The position numbers and the translations under genes were made by a program. DNA of 64,000 nt from Irpex lacteus. Its lineage: Eukaryota > Basidiomycota > Agaricomycetes > Polyporales > Irpicaceae. The stretch spans positions 1,364,001-1,428,000 of the forward strand of contig MQVO02000001.1 of the NCBI GenBank assembly GCA_001986395.2, in the 5' to 3' direction. The notes beneath the pieces are model-generated. The model was not told where the DNA came from. It made no database searches and saw nothing but the letters and a program-made list of their open reading frames with translations. Shown here piece by piece: positions 47,116 to 59,932 of this stretch. Position 1 is the first letter of the stretch. Each line of letters starts with the position of its first letter.

Positions 47116-49044
47116 ATGATGCACAAGTCATCGATCCCGCCGCCAAGTTTCAAGTTCGACATCGCACAAATGGAGTCGGCTTTCAGCTACCTCACACGAG
47201 GATTCGAGTGGCTGAGCAGCTGCAGTAACCACGAGTTCGACAGGTAAGTATGATCACCTCTGTTGAGGTTGAGCGATCTCATCGATATAATATCTCTAGT
47301 GCGTCTCAACAACTCAACTCACGGGTGCGTGCCATATGTTAACTACCCCCAAGTTTGTGGACATGTGTTACTGACATGTCTCCCATAGCTTCAATTGGAA
47401 TCTCCTGCTGTCGAAAACCTAATATCTGCTATTCGTAGCTCCCAGAATCGCCTTGCAGGCATCAATCGACTCCCTGAAGAGATGCTCGGTTATATCTTCG
47501 AGGCTTTGATTGACCTAGTTCGAGGAGAGCCCGATATGAGACTCCGAGATTACTGTGACGATCTGCCACAAAAGAGGTGGTTTCACGTAAACCTGGTATG
47601 TCGCTACTGGAGGCATATCGCGCTATCACGCCCAGCACTGTGGACGTGCATTTACTTCGGCGCACCGGGGGAGTCAAACAAAGAGGCCCCTGGTATCGAT
47701 CTTCCAGCAGTGAGCCTGGGCCGATCGGGCACCTTACCATTGTCAGGATATTGCCAAGGAGATCCTGCTACACATGCTCCCTGGATAGAGCACGCAAAAC
47801 GCTTCCGAGAGCTGCACATCACCGGAACACGGGAGTTCGTTGGGCGATCAGACGCGTGCCCGGCGGTATGGGCGGAAGAGGTCCCGTCACTAGAGATTCT
47901 AGTAGTGAATAACTGGCCTTCTTGTTTCTTTTATGACCAAACCGACGAGCCACTCACTTGGCGATTGCCTCGTCTCCATACACTCATCTGGTGCGGACAT
48001 TCTGACGGACACTTTGGAGTGTCTAGGAACTTACGTTGGCTAGTCCTACGAGACACCCCTGTTTCTTCGCCAAAGGACCTTCTCGAGACACTCACGGCAA
48101 TTACCTGCCTTGAAGATCTCATTCTACGCAATCTTGAATTTTCAAAACCTCTCCACGCACATATGCTAGCAGATGCGACATGGATGCAAACATTACCTGG
48201 AATCATTCTACCTACATTGAAGTGTATGGACATCGAAGAAGTAGGCCCTCCAGCTCTTTTCTGGTTACTTGATCACCAAATGGTCAAACGCGATGGAATT
48301 GCCCGTTCCTTCTCGTTTACAGCAAGCACGGAGCTGATCGACTTCCCCCCGCTCTTGATCAACCAAGATTCGGGTTATCACGCGAATTGCGTTTATATGA
48401 ACAGTACACGTCTCATCGCGTACGACGCTAATTCCACCTTGTGTATCTACGACCAAAGCATGTGCGACGATGTGCATGACGTTGTTCCGGATCCGGACGC
48501 CCTACACCTCCGCTTCCATTGGTTGTTGAAGACGCTCGGGCGTTCACAGCCCATACGAGAGCTCTGGCTTTCGCTTCAGTTGGAAGATAGCGACATTTAT
48601 AAATCACTCACATTCCTACAAGACGTGAAGCGGCTGGTCATTATTGTCGATGACCACCGCAGCTCTTGGATGGACAAACTCGCCGACGATCCCACGCTTC
48701 TTCCTTGTCTGACCCACCTCCATCTCGAAATGGTGTATTGGATTGTCAGACCGCAAGTGGAGTCAATCCTCAGATTACTCATAGAGAGGAAGAAGACGTC
48801 CTATCCCATCCGTTCATTGCATGCTGTGAAACACAGCGACGACGTCGACTTCTCACTCATCGCCTCCGCGCTTGCTCCTCTTGTTGATTTAACGATCGAG
48901 ACGGTGAACTCGGAGGAATCTCGCGAGCCTATGCACCTCCAAATGGGTCTTCCAGACGTGTTCACTACTCCCTCTTCAGTACACGCGTACTGGGACGGGT
49001 GGACCGGCCGTCGTCCCTCTTATAACCCGAATTATCCTGGGTAA
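47116..49044 (+). CDS. F-box protein, intact member of an inverted paralogue pair
   Basis: Exons 47116-47243, 47300-47324 and 47389-49044 give 602 residues. The N-terminus (FDIAQMESAFSYLTRGFEWL) precedes the F-box (INRLPEEMLGYIFEALIDLV ... KRWFHVNLVCRYWRHIALSR, then PALWTCIYFGAP), the form typical of basidiomycete F-box proteins. The remainder has leucine-rich segments: LRWLVLRDTPVSSPKDLLET, LEDLILRNLEFSKPL, IRELWLSLQLEDS. It ends VFTTPSSVHAYWDGWTGRR. The same protein, decayed, is encoded in inverted orientation at 53081-55056, on the other side of the pyruvate decarboxylase gene. Presumed SCF adaptor of unknown target. Confidence 0.85.
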
Positions 49045-49523
49045 GGAATAGATGTCGACGGACTTCAAGTTTGGCTTTGGTCTGAATTCCCTCAACGCAT
49101 ACTCTTCCTCGATCCATCTACGTACATCAATGTCTGTATATATATATATCGTAAATATGAAGCCTGCATAACGATCACACGTACCGTAGAGTGTGTCACG
49201 TAGAATGCCGCAGGATAATCTCTCTGAGGCAGAGTTAAGATGTTTAACCATCGCGGCCTTACTTACGATCTCTGAGTCGTGTCTGACCCGCAGTAAGTAC
49301 TCCTACCAAACCTTAGTTTAATTTACACTCTTATCGCAGACTATGAGCTGACATTCGATGAATTAAGTTTTTATTGTACAACAACTTTGGAAAACTCTAT
49401 TCGATGCGACAAGGGAGGAGAAAAAGGGGGATGTTATACAATTATTCGCTTTGCTTTCGTACTCGTACTCTTTACTTTCACACAACCATGTCCAACCAAT
49501 CACAAACTCGAGACCGAGAGGGC
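49045..49523. other. Intergenic between convergent F-box and PDC genes
   Basis: 480 bp with the two 3' ends; an ATATATATAT run near 49138-49147. No gene supported. Confidence 0.35.
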
Positions 49524-51647
49524 TTATGCGGTAGTATCGACGCCGATGGCGACGTACTTGTTCGTCTTGCCCGAGAGCTCGGCCTGGACCTTGAGCGCGC
49601 GAGGAGCGTCGTGTCGGGGCATAATAAGCTCAACGAGCTGAATCTTATCGGCCTTGGCGAACTCGGGGTTGTCGAGGAGGTTGCTGAGCTCGGTCTTGGT
49701 GGTGACTGTGTACGACTTGCAGGTCTTGCCCTCGACACCGCCGAAGGTAGACAGGAGGCTGGTCCAGTTCCTATAGAATCAAATGAGTATGAGTGGAATG
49801 CTCAGCGAAAGTATAAAACGAGATGACGTACCAGTTGGTGATGTCGTTGTACTTCCTCTTCTCACCGTGGAGGTAACGCTCGATCGTGTAGCCGCTGTTG
49901 TTGAGCACGAAGATGATCGGCTTGAGTTCCATGCGCTGCATGACGGACAGCTCCTGGACGGTCAACTGGATGGAACCGTCACCAACAAACAAGATCGTCC
50001 TGTTCTTGCCGATATCGCGAGCAGCGACGGCAGCACCGAGTGTGGCGCCGACGGTCCAGCCGATGGAGCCCCAGAGAATCTGAGAGACGAAGACGGCATC
50101 CTCTGGTAAGGGGATATCGATGGTACCGAAGGAGGAGGTACCGGTCTCAGCGACGACGACATCGCCCTTCTCGAAGAACTGGCCGACACGTGGCCACAAC
50201 CAGTTCTGGCTGATGACCTCGTCGGACTCTTCAGGGACGGGGGTGACGAACTTGGGGACGGAAAGCTTGAGTGCCTCGGAAGCGTAGGCGGCGAGACGCT
50301 CGGTGAGCTTGGGAAGGAGGTGCTTCATGCCGATGCCGTGGTAGACGGCGTATTGAATCTTGGTGTGGTCGGAGTGGAGCTATAAAGATCTAAAGTTAGA
50401 AATACCTCGGATGCAGAGTTGATTATACTACGAACCTCGACCGTGCGGCTCGTGGGGATCTGGTAGGTGAAGTTACCGGTGTTGAAGTCAGACTTCACAC
50501 CACCGACGGTGATGATGAGCTTGGCGCTCTCGACCTTTTCCCTGACCTCGGGACGAGAGATCGTTCCGACGTAGATCTACAGATACGGTGGTGATTAGAG
50601 AGGATCAGGTACGAGCAGGCACAAATGAGTACTTACACCACCATAGCGCTCGTAGTTTTCGGAGATCGCAGACTTGCCCATGGGAGCTGCGTAAACTGGA
50701 AGTTTCGTCTTCTTGATGAACTCCGTGGCTTCCTTGCGAACACCATGTCGGATGGTGCAGGCATCAAGGAGAATGACGGCGTCGTTGTTGGCTTCCTGAA
50801 CCAACTTGACGATTTCGTCAAGGACGTGGCTTTCGATCTCAGCGTCGTTCTGGGGCGGCTGGACGTTGAGGGGTGTGAGAAGACGCTTGCGGGGGACTTG
50901 CTGGTGGACGAGGTCGGTGGGGAGCATGAGGTAGGCGGGACGACCGAGGACAACACACTCGGTGAGAACACGGTCAATCTCAGCAGGGGCGGTGGAGACA
51001 TCCTGAAGAGATCCGTGGGAGATAGCGAATTGCTGGGCAGCGATGTGGTATGCGTCGAAACGACCATCTCCGAGCGTGTGGTGAAGCATGGGCTTCGTCT
51101 TCTGCTGAGTAGTGGAGGGGACACCGACGAGGTGGAGAACGGGGACGTGCTCGGAGAAGGCACCAGCGATACCGTTGGTGGCGCTCAGCTCACCGACACC
51201 GAAGGTGGTGAGCAGAACACCGATGCTGCCCTCCTTGACACGAGCATAGCCGTCAGCAGCGTAGGAGGCGTTGAGTTCGTTACTGCAAGGGGCGATCAGT
51301 TACATCTAGGAACGCGCGCTTGAAGGTTGAAGCGAGATAACACTTACCAGTTGCCTGCCCACTCGATTTTGGGATGATCCTCGACGTAATCGAGGAAACC
51401 AAGATTGAAATCTCCTGGAAGACCGAACATGGTCTAGAAGACATTGTTAGATGTGCAGATTGACGCAGATCAGTGTGGAAGAGTCGCGTACCGAAACATT
51501 GAGTTGAACGAGACGCTCCAGGAGATAATCAGCAATGGTGACTGAGTCGCCTGCTCCTGGGATCTGGTCGGCGACCTGCATGGTCGTGAGCTCATGTTTG
51601 AGTCGGTTGACGGCCGCCTGGAGCGACGCGACTGTTTGAGTGGACAT
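49524..51647 (-). CDS. PDC: Pyruvate decarboxylase
   Basis: Thiamine-diphosphate enzyme converting pyruvate to acetaldehyde and CO2 in the cytosol, the fermentative branch. The start at 51647 reads MSTQTVASLQ. Family strings in order: TIADYLLERLVQLNV, FGLPGDFNLGFLDYVEDHPK, ELNASYAADGYARVKEGSI (with the cofactor Glu), VPVLHLVGVPSTTQQ, MLHHTLGDGRFDAYH (the active-site His pair), AYLMLPTDLV, the TPP motif start FVGDGSIQLTVQELS, and FVLNNSGYTIERYLHG with its terminal Asn. Stop 49524-49526, preceded by IGVDTTA. Multiple introns, near 51480-51430, 51340-51284, 50640-50578, 50435-50380 and 49830-49775. A minus-strand TATA (CTATAAAAAC) lies near 51774-51783, about 130 bp upstream. Complete and expected to be active. 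Strong codon bias toward C/G third positions suggests high expression. Confidence 0.95.
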
Positions 51648-53080
51648 GATTAGTTGGTAGGGGGGTTGGGGAGAGACTCTAAGTTGGACTCAGTGCCCGT
51701 CTAGTTGTCTATGCGATGTCTAGGGTGGAAGAGGTGAAGGTGGTGGTGAATGTTGAGGACGTCGGCGAGTGAGTTTTTATAGGGTTGGAGGCTTGGATGG
51801 GGACTGGGTGGCGAGGTGGTGGTGGTCTGGAGCAGAAAGGACACATGGGCCTGGTGTTTGTCTCCCCGAATTTATATCGGCCAATCCAGCCAAGGCTCAC
51901 TCTCCTTCGAGCTCAATGACGCTGCTCGCTACTCACACCGGCGAAAGTGCTCACACAAGCCTTGCACACTACTAGTCTACATGTCCTCGTCACAAGACCA
52001 CCGCTGCTCGTCGAGCTCGACGACGTCGGCGTCGCCACGGAGGACAGCGGGACATAACGAAATGATGCTTTGGAGTAGAGATTATCGCTCCGTGTCTGGG
52101 TCAGATAGACGCCTGCGGCAGTGGCGTCCAGACCAGGCATCGACCAGTACAGCCGCAACTCGTCAGCAGCGTGTGCAGTCTCGCCTAGCCTATGTCTGAG
52201 TCGCCGTCGCACTAGACTGCGACTCGTTGTTCGACGGCATATATCCGTTCGTGAAGAAAAACTTTAACCTTGAGCCTTACGTGCGAGGAAGGGCGCAGAC
52301 ATCCCCGAACTTGCGCCAGCGGCTCCTCCGCCTCTTCCGCTCCGAGATGAGATCCCCGCACAGATCGCTTATACCGACGTACCACACCTCAGCCGCATCT
52401 GGCAGGTATAAACGTTCCCCGTCGTCGCGCACTCGAGATATGTTTTCACGACATACACGCCCACGATATTTTCTGCGACGTAGCGAGATTCTCCGGCGGC
52501 TGACATATACCCTCGGACGTTCGGACGACGGTCGTCTTTATCGATGCTGCATCAGTCAACTACATCTGCTAAAGTGTTCCGAGGCGTAAAGAACACACAC
52601 AGCTATCTCAAAGAGATGATTGATTGGGTAGTCAGACATACTATTGCGCCTCTTCTGCCATGCTGATTGGTGGACTACTTCCGCGAGGCATTGGATATGA
52701 GCAGGATCAGATTGTGTTTAGGGGTAGCGGTCACACCACTGCGACTACTCGCCGTTTGTGCTATATGGTCTGCACTTACCCTTGCCGGTTGCAATGCAAG
52801 CAGAAGTCGTAGTCCCTGATCTGCTCGTATGCACTCTGATTGGATCATGTAATCTAATCTAATCTCTGTGACTGTCCATGTATCGATGCTTCCTCCGTCT
52901 AGTCTCCGTCTGAACTTCATCAAGTTCGTCAGAGATGAATCATTATTGACGTGTGGGATATGAGGTCTAATCCCCTTGCGCTGTGTGATACTAGCCATGT
53001 TGGCTGATTGGCATCCAGCAAAGTGTGAAGGTATCACGACAGCACTCAGGCTGTAGGCCAAACCCCCAAACCCATGAATA
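51648..53080. other. Intergenic, PDC promoter and spacer
   Basis: 1.4 kb without a supported gene. The right part carries a TAATCTAATCTAATCT repeat at about 52851. The open frames at 51913-52212 (minus), 52227-52589 (plus) and 52675-53124 (minus) show no family resemblance, biased composition (Arg/Ser) and no splice continuity, so they are not called. The PDC promoter with its TATA near 51780 is at the left. Confidence 0.4.
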
Positions 53081-55056
53081 CTACGTACGATGAGGACGAC
53101 TCGGAGGAGGGCCAGTCCATCCATCCCAGTATGCGTGTACCGGAGAAGGAGATGTAAATGCCTCAGGTAGCTTCATCCTGCGATAGATAGGCTCGCGAGA
53201 CTCCTCAGAGTCGACGAACTCCATTGTCAACGAGTCCACGTACGAATCCAGTACTGCGGGGGTGAGCATAGGGTCCATATCGTCGACAGTCTTTACGATG
53301 TGCAATGACTGGATTGGACAAGGAGTTGACATTCTCGCTATGAGTAATTGGACGATTGACTCCACTGGCGGTCGGAGGTGGTCCGCCATCTCGAGTTGTA
53401 TGTGTTTCAAGGAGGGCAGGGCGTTTGGATGTTTGGCGAGTATGTCAATCCAGCTCCGAGATCGTTCGTCAGAAACGACGACGAGCCGTTCTACGTCTCG
53501 TAAAGACTCGAGCCCGTCAATCCACGTTCCGCGACCCGGTTCCCGAGCCTGCGTAGAGGACCAGAGTTCTTGATAGATATGTGGCTTAGCGGGCTGAGTC
53601 TCTATAGAGCCAGAGTTCTCGAATGGGTTGTGACCTAGCGAGCATTCTTATAAAGCCTTCGAAATTTGCGTAGGAACAAGGTCCCATCTGCGCTGGAACC
53701 CCATCGTCACCATATGAAGTGTTTATGTCGTAGAAAGACCAGATCGAGGCGTCGTTATACGCAATGAGGCGCGTTCCATCGACGTAGAGACAATCGGCGT
53801 GGTCGCCCGAGTCTTCAGCGATCTTCAGTGAATCGAAATCTAGCAACTCCTCGTTCATTGAGAAGGAAAAGGAACGGATAAGACCGCGCCTTTGGACTAT
53901 TTTGCGGCAAAGTAGCCAGCATTGCTCTGGAAAGTCTACTTCCTCAATACTGAGACGCTTCAACACAGGTAGGTTGGCTGTAGGTAACATTTGTACTCAT
54001 GCAGGGTCTTCCATAGCTCGACGGATGTCTCTTAGATCGGAGAAGCGGAGCCCACTTATGATGAGCTCTTCAAGGAGGGGATTCTCTACCAGTGTTTCCA
54101 GCAGGCTTTCCACGGAGGGTGCGAACGTGTCTTGCAGGACGAGCTGACGTAAGTTTCCAAACACTCCGGGTCGCGGGTCAGGACGACCCTCCCAGATGAG
54201 TGTACGGAGATGCGATAGCCGCCACCTTGAACTATGTCGTGTCAGAGGAAAGTGAAACGTTGAAGACTGGGAGTTTTTCACTGTTAAAATCTCAAGTGAT
54301 GGAGTCTTCTCTGCCCATACCGAAGGGTAGGTATCACGTAAGGCGAGAGAATTGCGTGGGATGGCAATGTGCATCTCTCGAAAGCGTCCTATATGCTTCT
54401 CCCAGTGACGAATCGTTGAAGGACTTCGCGCCAAAAACCCCGTAAGTGGCAAAGAGCCAACGCGCTGTGGGCTCGCATATGAGAGCTTGCTGGCCAGGCT
54501 TTCTGTGCCTGGATGCTCGAGCGCACCGACGTAAATATACGTCCACAGCGATGGACATGATAAAGCGACCTGCCGCCAATGGCGACAGACGAGGTTTACG
54601 TGAAGCCACCGTTTCTGCGGTACCTCTGTCCAGTGGGTTCGGAACCTCATCTCTGGGTTGCTTAGTACGGACGCGACCAGAGATTCGAAGATTGAACCAA
54701 GCATCTCTACGGGAAGCCGATTGATGCCTGAGAGGCGGTTCTGTGTACTACGAATGGAATATACTAGGTCTTCGACGGCGGGAGAGCCAGCTTGAAGCTA
54801 TCGGACAGATATCATGAGGGATGTGAACGCGTGAACACGGTGGCGGACATACCCATGAACTGAGATGATGAGACGCACTAAAGTCGTAGCATTTATGAGA
54901 TTAATCATACGCAGTACGTCGCAGTGGTTCCACTTACCTGTTGAACTCGCGACTACCGCAGCGACTCAACCACTGGAAGCCTTGCGTAAGATAATTGAAA
55001 GCTGACTCCATCTGCGCGATGTCGTAAGAATCGGGCGGCGATGTGAAGTTTTCCAT
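53081..55056 (-). pseudogene. Decayed F-box paralogue, inverted copy of the gene at 47116-49044
   Basis: The protein-level match to the intact paralogue runs the full length: start FTSPPDSYDIAQMESAFNYL, F-box INRLPVEMLGSIFESLVAS with KRWLHVNLVCRHWRQVALSC, middle NLPVLKRLSIEEVDFPEQCW, and end SPVHAYWDGWTGPPP. The first intron sits at the same place (after the FNR codons). Two lesions are visible. A TGA near 53996 falls where the intact copy has the Trp codon of WMQTLPG (AMEDPA-stop-VQML). A frameshift occurs near 53597, where the frame ending RELWLYRDSAR-stop must shift by one base to continue KPHIYQELWSSTQ and then VERLVVVSDERS. An annotation pipeline could bridge these with artificial introns, so a shortened functional protein is not excluded. 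F-box and first repeats remain open. Confidence 0.72.
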
Positions 55057-57491
55057 GATATTGTGACGTTAGGAAATGGGTTCAACAGTGATATGAGTTA
55101 TTTTGAAAGATGGGACGACAACGAATATGGATGTGAATGTAGCAATATGCCGAAGTGGTGGGATTCTGCACAGTCACAGCGGATTCCGAGCCCGACAAAC
55201 GCGCGGGAGTGGTCTGGGGGTGCAGCTCGTTATTATGCTTCAAGTTGGCTTTGACGGTATCACGTTGTACGGAGTTCGCGGCGTGCGTGAAACTGGTTGG
55301 ATCGTCGAGATCGGTGAGAAGGTCAGAGTAGATGAGCAATCGAGAGCTGACGCGCATAAGTACCGGTGCCGTAATATTCTTGCTCTCAGAGCAAGCTTAG
55401 TTGTTATGGGGCACGACGCCCAGGGTGAGGCTTACATAATCGCGTGCCCCGCGGGGCACGCCGAGCTCGGCAGGACCCCAGAACCGCGGCGGGGCGTCGG
55501 TCGTCGCAGAGAACGTTGAGCGGAGGGCGGAGGTCGACGCGGAACGTCGCGTAACCGCATCGTACGGGCGGCTGATAAGTGGATTGATGATTTTATGTAC
55601 GAAACCTACGGATTGATGTGGCTACAAGCGAACGCGGGCGCGTTTTCTTATCGATGCGTGCCCCAGCAACGAAAGAAATCGAGTTTGAGCATGGGGCACG
55701 CTGGCCACTGGACTGCCAGCCAAAATCAGCGTGCCCCATGTAAATTTAAAGCCACTGATTTCGTCTGGGGCACGCCCGATGCGTATCTGCCATCAGACAG
55801 CTCGCCTACGCTCGCTTCGCGCCGCCCATAGGCGGATGGGCGATATTCTGCCTATCTCTACCTCAAAGCCCCTCATATTTACGATTTAACGTTCACAGAC
55901 AGTAGATTGGCAGTAAAATGAATATTTCAGACATTATTCTCTCTCTTTGGGCTGCAGGATGACTCGAACGGCGTATGTTTTGTGTTTATGAACAATAATT
56001 GCCTTAAAAGGCAGTCAAAGTGCGAAACTCCAAATCTTGAGACACAGCTCATTATACCGCGTTCAGTCACCCAATAATTTGTCTAAATACTCAAGATGAT
56101 ACATAGATATATTTAATGTGCAAAATTTGAGTGCTACTTGAAGGTACAGCCATCACCAGTATCTCCTACGTCCGGCACATGACATGATCTCTTTCGTAAG
56201 TATCCGGGGTCCGTCCACAATCAAGCGCCCGCGCGTGCCCCAGATCGTTTTAAACATAGCTTATTTCCGCCCACTTCTGTTACGCGTCTACGTTACTCCA
56301 CTAAGCCTTTTATGGCTTCCTTTTTCACACGACTGTTTTCCAAGTTACGCTTCGCCGTCGCAAGTTCGATTCCTTCACCACTCACTTTTTCTCCTTTACT
56401 TTTGTAGAAGTTTATGGTGTTTGCAAACCATCCTGACTGCTTAAATACGACTGCAATGTGAATCCTGAACCATAAGCAAACTGCGTTATCCTCACATCTC
56501 TATATCTGTGTGCACAGCGAGACTCCATTGGCTCATTAACAGTGTGCACTATCGCGAGCATTCTCGCTCGATAAGTAGTTCTGCTCGTTTTCCATACATA
56601 TCTACGGCATGTAACCATTCCTTTTATGGCGAGTGCTACGCCTTTCGTGTTACGTGACTTCTCTGAGTTCTTTCCTTATCTAATTTGAGGTATATGTCTG
56701 TTTGCAGGCGGACGAGCAGGTAGGCTGTCGACACGTCAACGCGTCAACTTCCGCAGTTCATGAATAGGACGGAAATGATATGTTTACAAATTTCGTCGTT
56801 CTGCTGAGAGCAAGATCCCTGCTGCCAGCCCGCGGCAGCGCTTTCGAGTACCTTAAGCGCTTGGGAGTGGTCCGGGGTCTTGGTCGACGTCCATTCGGTG
56901 GCAAGCTCTCTCTATCTCTAACCACGTCCAATCGTCCAAAAATAACTAGAAGCCTGAGCGACTAACTATGCATACTTGTCCGTGCATTGTGGATCATTGC
57001 TACGGTCTCTGTATACAGTCATGTGTTAGGTATGTTTCCTCATCCTACTGTAACCCGAGTCAAAGTATCCACGATTACCTACTATTCCTAGTACAGCACT
57101 CCGATGCGGCATATAGGCTCTGATTTGAAAATGCCAGAACACGACTGCTCACAGCTACCAGCAGCGAAGCGTATTCAGCGGCTCTAACTCAATGCAGTCT
57201 CAGCGACTGTCACTGCGGGTGATAACGCTGAACTCTTTTGCAAACCATCGTAGCGTCAAGTGTGGTTTGCACACAGCTGTCCTCATGCTGATCTCTTTCC
57301 AAGTGACGTGAACTCTGTGACTGGTGCACTAGTGCTTACGGAGGTGGACATGGACGTGAAGAAAGATTTCTTCGATTCACCTATAAAAACTCCCTTCTGA
57401 AATGTCGGTCAACACCAGTCGTATAGCACCTCCTAGAATTCGCCCACACTTCCTCGAATCCACATAGCCACGGCTTGTACATCTCGCTTCA
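55057..57491. other. Gene-poor 2.4 kb intergenic region
   Basis: Between divergent genes; no coding exon is supported. The left half holds the GGGGCACG repeat cluster, described separately. The right end has a TATA-like CTATAAAAAC at about 57381, about 110 bp upstream of the P450 start, with a likely leader after it. Confidence 0.5.
55406..56241. repeat. Cluster of eight GGGGCACG octamers including a perfect 20-bp palindrome
   Basis: GGGGCACG or its complement CGTGCCCC occurs at 55408, 55443 (complement), 55453, 55657 (complement), 55693, 55730 (complement), 55767 and 56234 (complement). The extended consensus is (A/C)TGGGGCACGC. Positions 55442-55461 form a perfect palindrome, GCGTGCCCCGCGGGGCACGC. 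ATGGGGCACGCTG at 55691-55703 and CAGCGTGCCCCAT at 55727-55739 form a perfect 13-bp inverted repeat with a 23-bp spacer. I noticed the octamer nowhere else in the window. Could be remnants of a small inverted-repeat transposon or a clustered protein binding site. Confidence 0.6.
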
Positions 57492-59730
57492 ATGGAGACA
57501 CCCTATCTAGCCTACCTCCCGTGGCTGCTATGTGCCTTACCGATCGCATACTATGCGATTTCTTCCCGGCCGAAGGGCAAGCTACCTCCAGGACCCAAAC
57601 GTCTTCCTGTTCTGGGTAATGTCTTTGATATCCCCACGGACGAAGCTTGGAAAGTATTCCAGAAATGGGGAGAGAAATACGGTGCGCATCGAGTAAATGT
57701 TACGATGGCCCCTTTCTTACTGTCTTTGTCACGAGCAGGGGATGTGATTTACTTGGAGACTCTAGGCAAGAAAATGGTTGTCCTGAATTCGGCTGATGCA
57801 GCTTTCGAGCTCTTGAACAAGCGAAACTCGATTTACTCCTATAGACCTAAGCTCACCATGGTCAACGAGGTGTAAGTGCGTTGAACACTTGTAACGAGTT
57901 GAGATCTGATAAATCTTATTCACCAGTATCGGCTGGGTACGTATGTTTGTTCGACAGCAGAACGACTCCTTTCTAACTACTGCTTATCACTCAATAGAAA
58001 TTTTCTTTGCCAAGTATGGATTATAGCGAAAAGTCGAGGAAGCACCGCCGGTACCTCCAGTCTTACTTCCAGAAGAGTCGCCTGAAGGACCATTATGGCG
58101 TTCAAACCAAAGAATTGCATCGGCTGCTGAATGATCTTTTGGACAGACCACAAGCCCACTGGGAGCATATTCGACGGTAGGCTTTTCTTAGTAAGTCACT
58201 GTGGTTGAACCCCCGAACTCATGCATGCATGACCAGAACGGCAGCTGGGATAACAATGATGATAGCTTATGGCCATAAGGTCGAGTCGGAAAACGACGAG
58301 TTCATCGCAATCGCAGACAAAGGAATCGCAACAATTAATGCTGCCGGGGCTATCGGTGCTCATATCGTCGATTTCGTGCCATGGCGTGAGTAGGCATTTG
58401 GCGTACACAGGACCTGTATGTTTACTCATAACTTCCCAGTTCGATTCATCCCCAACTGGTTCCCGGGCGCGAGTATCAAGCGCATACCACCTGGTACGCG
58501 GGAGAACTTACAAACATTCCTCCGTGCCCCGTTCGAGCGGATTAAACAGAACATGGTACGCATCGAGTAAGTAACATCTACTATGTCGCAGGCTTGACAG
58601 TGTTTATCAGGCCGAGGGATCTGCCCGACCCTGTTACGTGACAAAGACGCTGGAAGAGACCAAGGGTTTGGATGATGAAGGAGTCAGAGGGACTGCGGCT
58701 ACCGTCTATACTGGTGGCCTTGACACCGTGAGTATGTTTCTTGCTACCACTGAATCACTTTTCTAATCAATCACATAGACATTGTCTTCCATGATGACCG
58801 CGTTCATGATGCTTACGGTACATCAGAGCGTTCAAAGTCGCCTTCAGGCCGAGATGGACCTCGTCATTGGTAAAGATAGGCTACCCGACTTTTCCGACAA
58901 ACCGCGTCTGCCATATCTCCATTGTGTGATGCTCGAGACTCTAAGGTTTGTTCTGTTTACTCTAGCGTCGTAGTTCATAACTTTGCTAACTCCACCGATT
59001 TAGGTGGGGCGCCACCACTCCCGTAGGTCCGTGTCTATCCCAATGCTTGGGTAGTCATTTGGAAAAGGCTAATTTGCGATCCATACGTAAGGCACCCCGC
59101 ATCGCGTCTCGCAAGACGACGAGTATAACGGATACTTGATACCCGCTGACAGTACTATCATGGCCAATCAATGGTACAGTGTCATGTTCGATTTCAACCT
59201 ACCCGCTGAAGTCTCGCTGATCTACCACTAGGGCCATGCTGCGCGACGAGCGCGTCTACCCGGACCCGTACAGATTTGACCCAGACCGTTTTCTGGAGGG
59301 TGAAGGCCTCACGCCTCAGGATGATCCAAGGAACGTCGCTTTTGGCTTCGGTCGTCGGTATGAGAGTCAGCTAATACTCGATCTGCATAATCACGCTGAC
59401 CGTGTGGGGTGGTCGTTGTGTCACAGTATCTGCCCGGGCATGGACCTCGCTGAAAACACTCTATGGATCACCATAGCATCTATTTTCTATGCGTTCAAGG
59501 TTACCCCCGCACTCGATGACAAGGGCGTGCCCATTCCTATCGACCTCGAATTTCACGAGCATGGCGTCCGGTGAGTATCTATATCGTCCCAACTCCAAGC
59601 AAAGATTTGTTCTTGACTTATTCTGACTCGAACTTCTCATATATGCAGATATCCTAAGCCCTTCAAATGCAACATCGTTCCACGCAACGAGAGTTCCGTC
59701 GAATTGATACATGCTGCGTACGAAGCTTGA
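57492..59730 (+). CDS. Cytochrome P450 monooxygenase (CYP64/OrdA-like)
   Basis: ER-anchored heme monooxygenase. An N-terminal membrane anchor (YLAYLPWLLCALPIAYYAIS) is followed by the proline hinge LPPGPKRLPVLGN. Exon joins restore the family landmarks: GDVIYLETLGKKMVVLNSAD, RKHRRYLQSYFQKSRLKDHY, the I-helix oxygen-binding TGGLDTTLSSMMTAFMML, the K-helix ExxR in MLETLRWGATTPVG, the HRVSQDDEYNGYLIPADSTI segment, PDPYRFDPDRFL, and the heme loop FGFGRR-ICPGMDLAE, split by an intron at about 59359-59429. The stop is at 59728-59730. About 500 residues, complete. The overall pattern matches the very large group annotated as O-methylsterigmatocystin oxidoreductase-like in Agaricomycetes. That name says nothing about the real substrate, and no neighbouring biosynthetic genes are seen. 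Confidence 0.92.
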
Positions 59731-59932
59731 AAGATAGGATCATTGTCTGTGCCGTGGCAGAGTGTATTTGAGTAGAATAGCATCCTGTGTCATTGTATAG
59801 ATTCAGTTGTAGCTGCAAGAAACAGAAGGATTGTGGGTGATCTATTTTACATTCACTGATACTCGACGTGGTTGAACCTAGCTTACAGTGAAGGGTATCC
59901 TATAGACATTCCGCGACAAAGATGTAGATTAT

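Noticed and set aside
50625..51323. 232-residue open frame antisense to pyruvate decarboxylase
   Set aside because: It mirrors the strongly codon-biased PDC exon; composition is Gly/Val/Asp-rich and no family resemblance is seen.
52227..52589. Arg-rich 120-residue frame between PDC and the F-box pseudogene
   Set aside because: Biased composition, no known motif, no supporting splice sites.
52845..52870. TAATCTAATCTAATCT run as telomere-like repeat
   Set aside because: Only about three units and not the fungal telomere repeat; treated as a simple repeat.
55103..55519. 138-residue frame upstream of the F-box pseudogene
   Set aside because: Runs through the GGGGCACG palindromes; composition and lack of homology suggest a chance frame.
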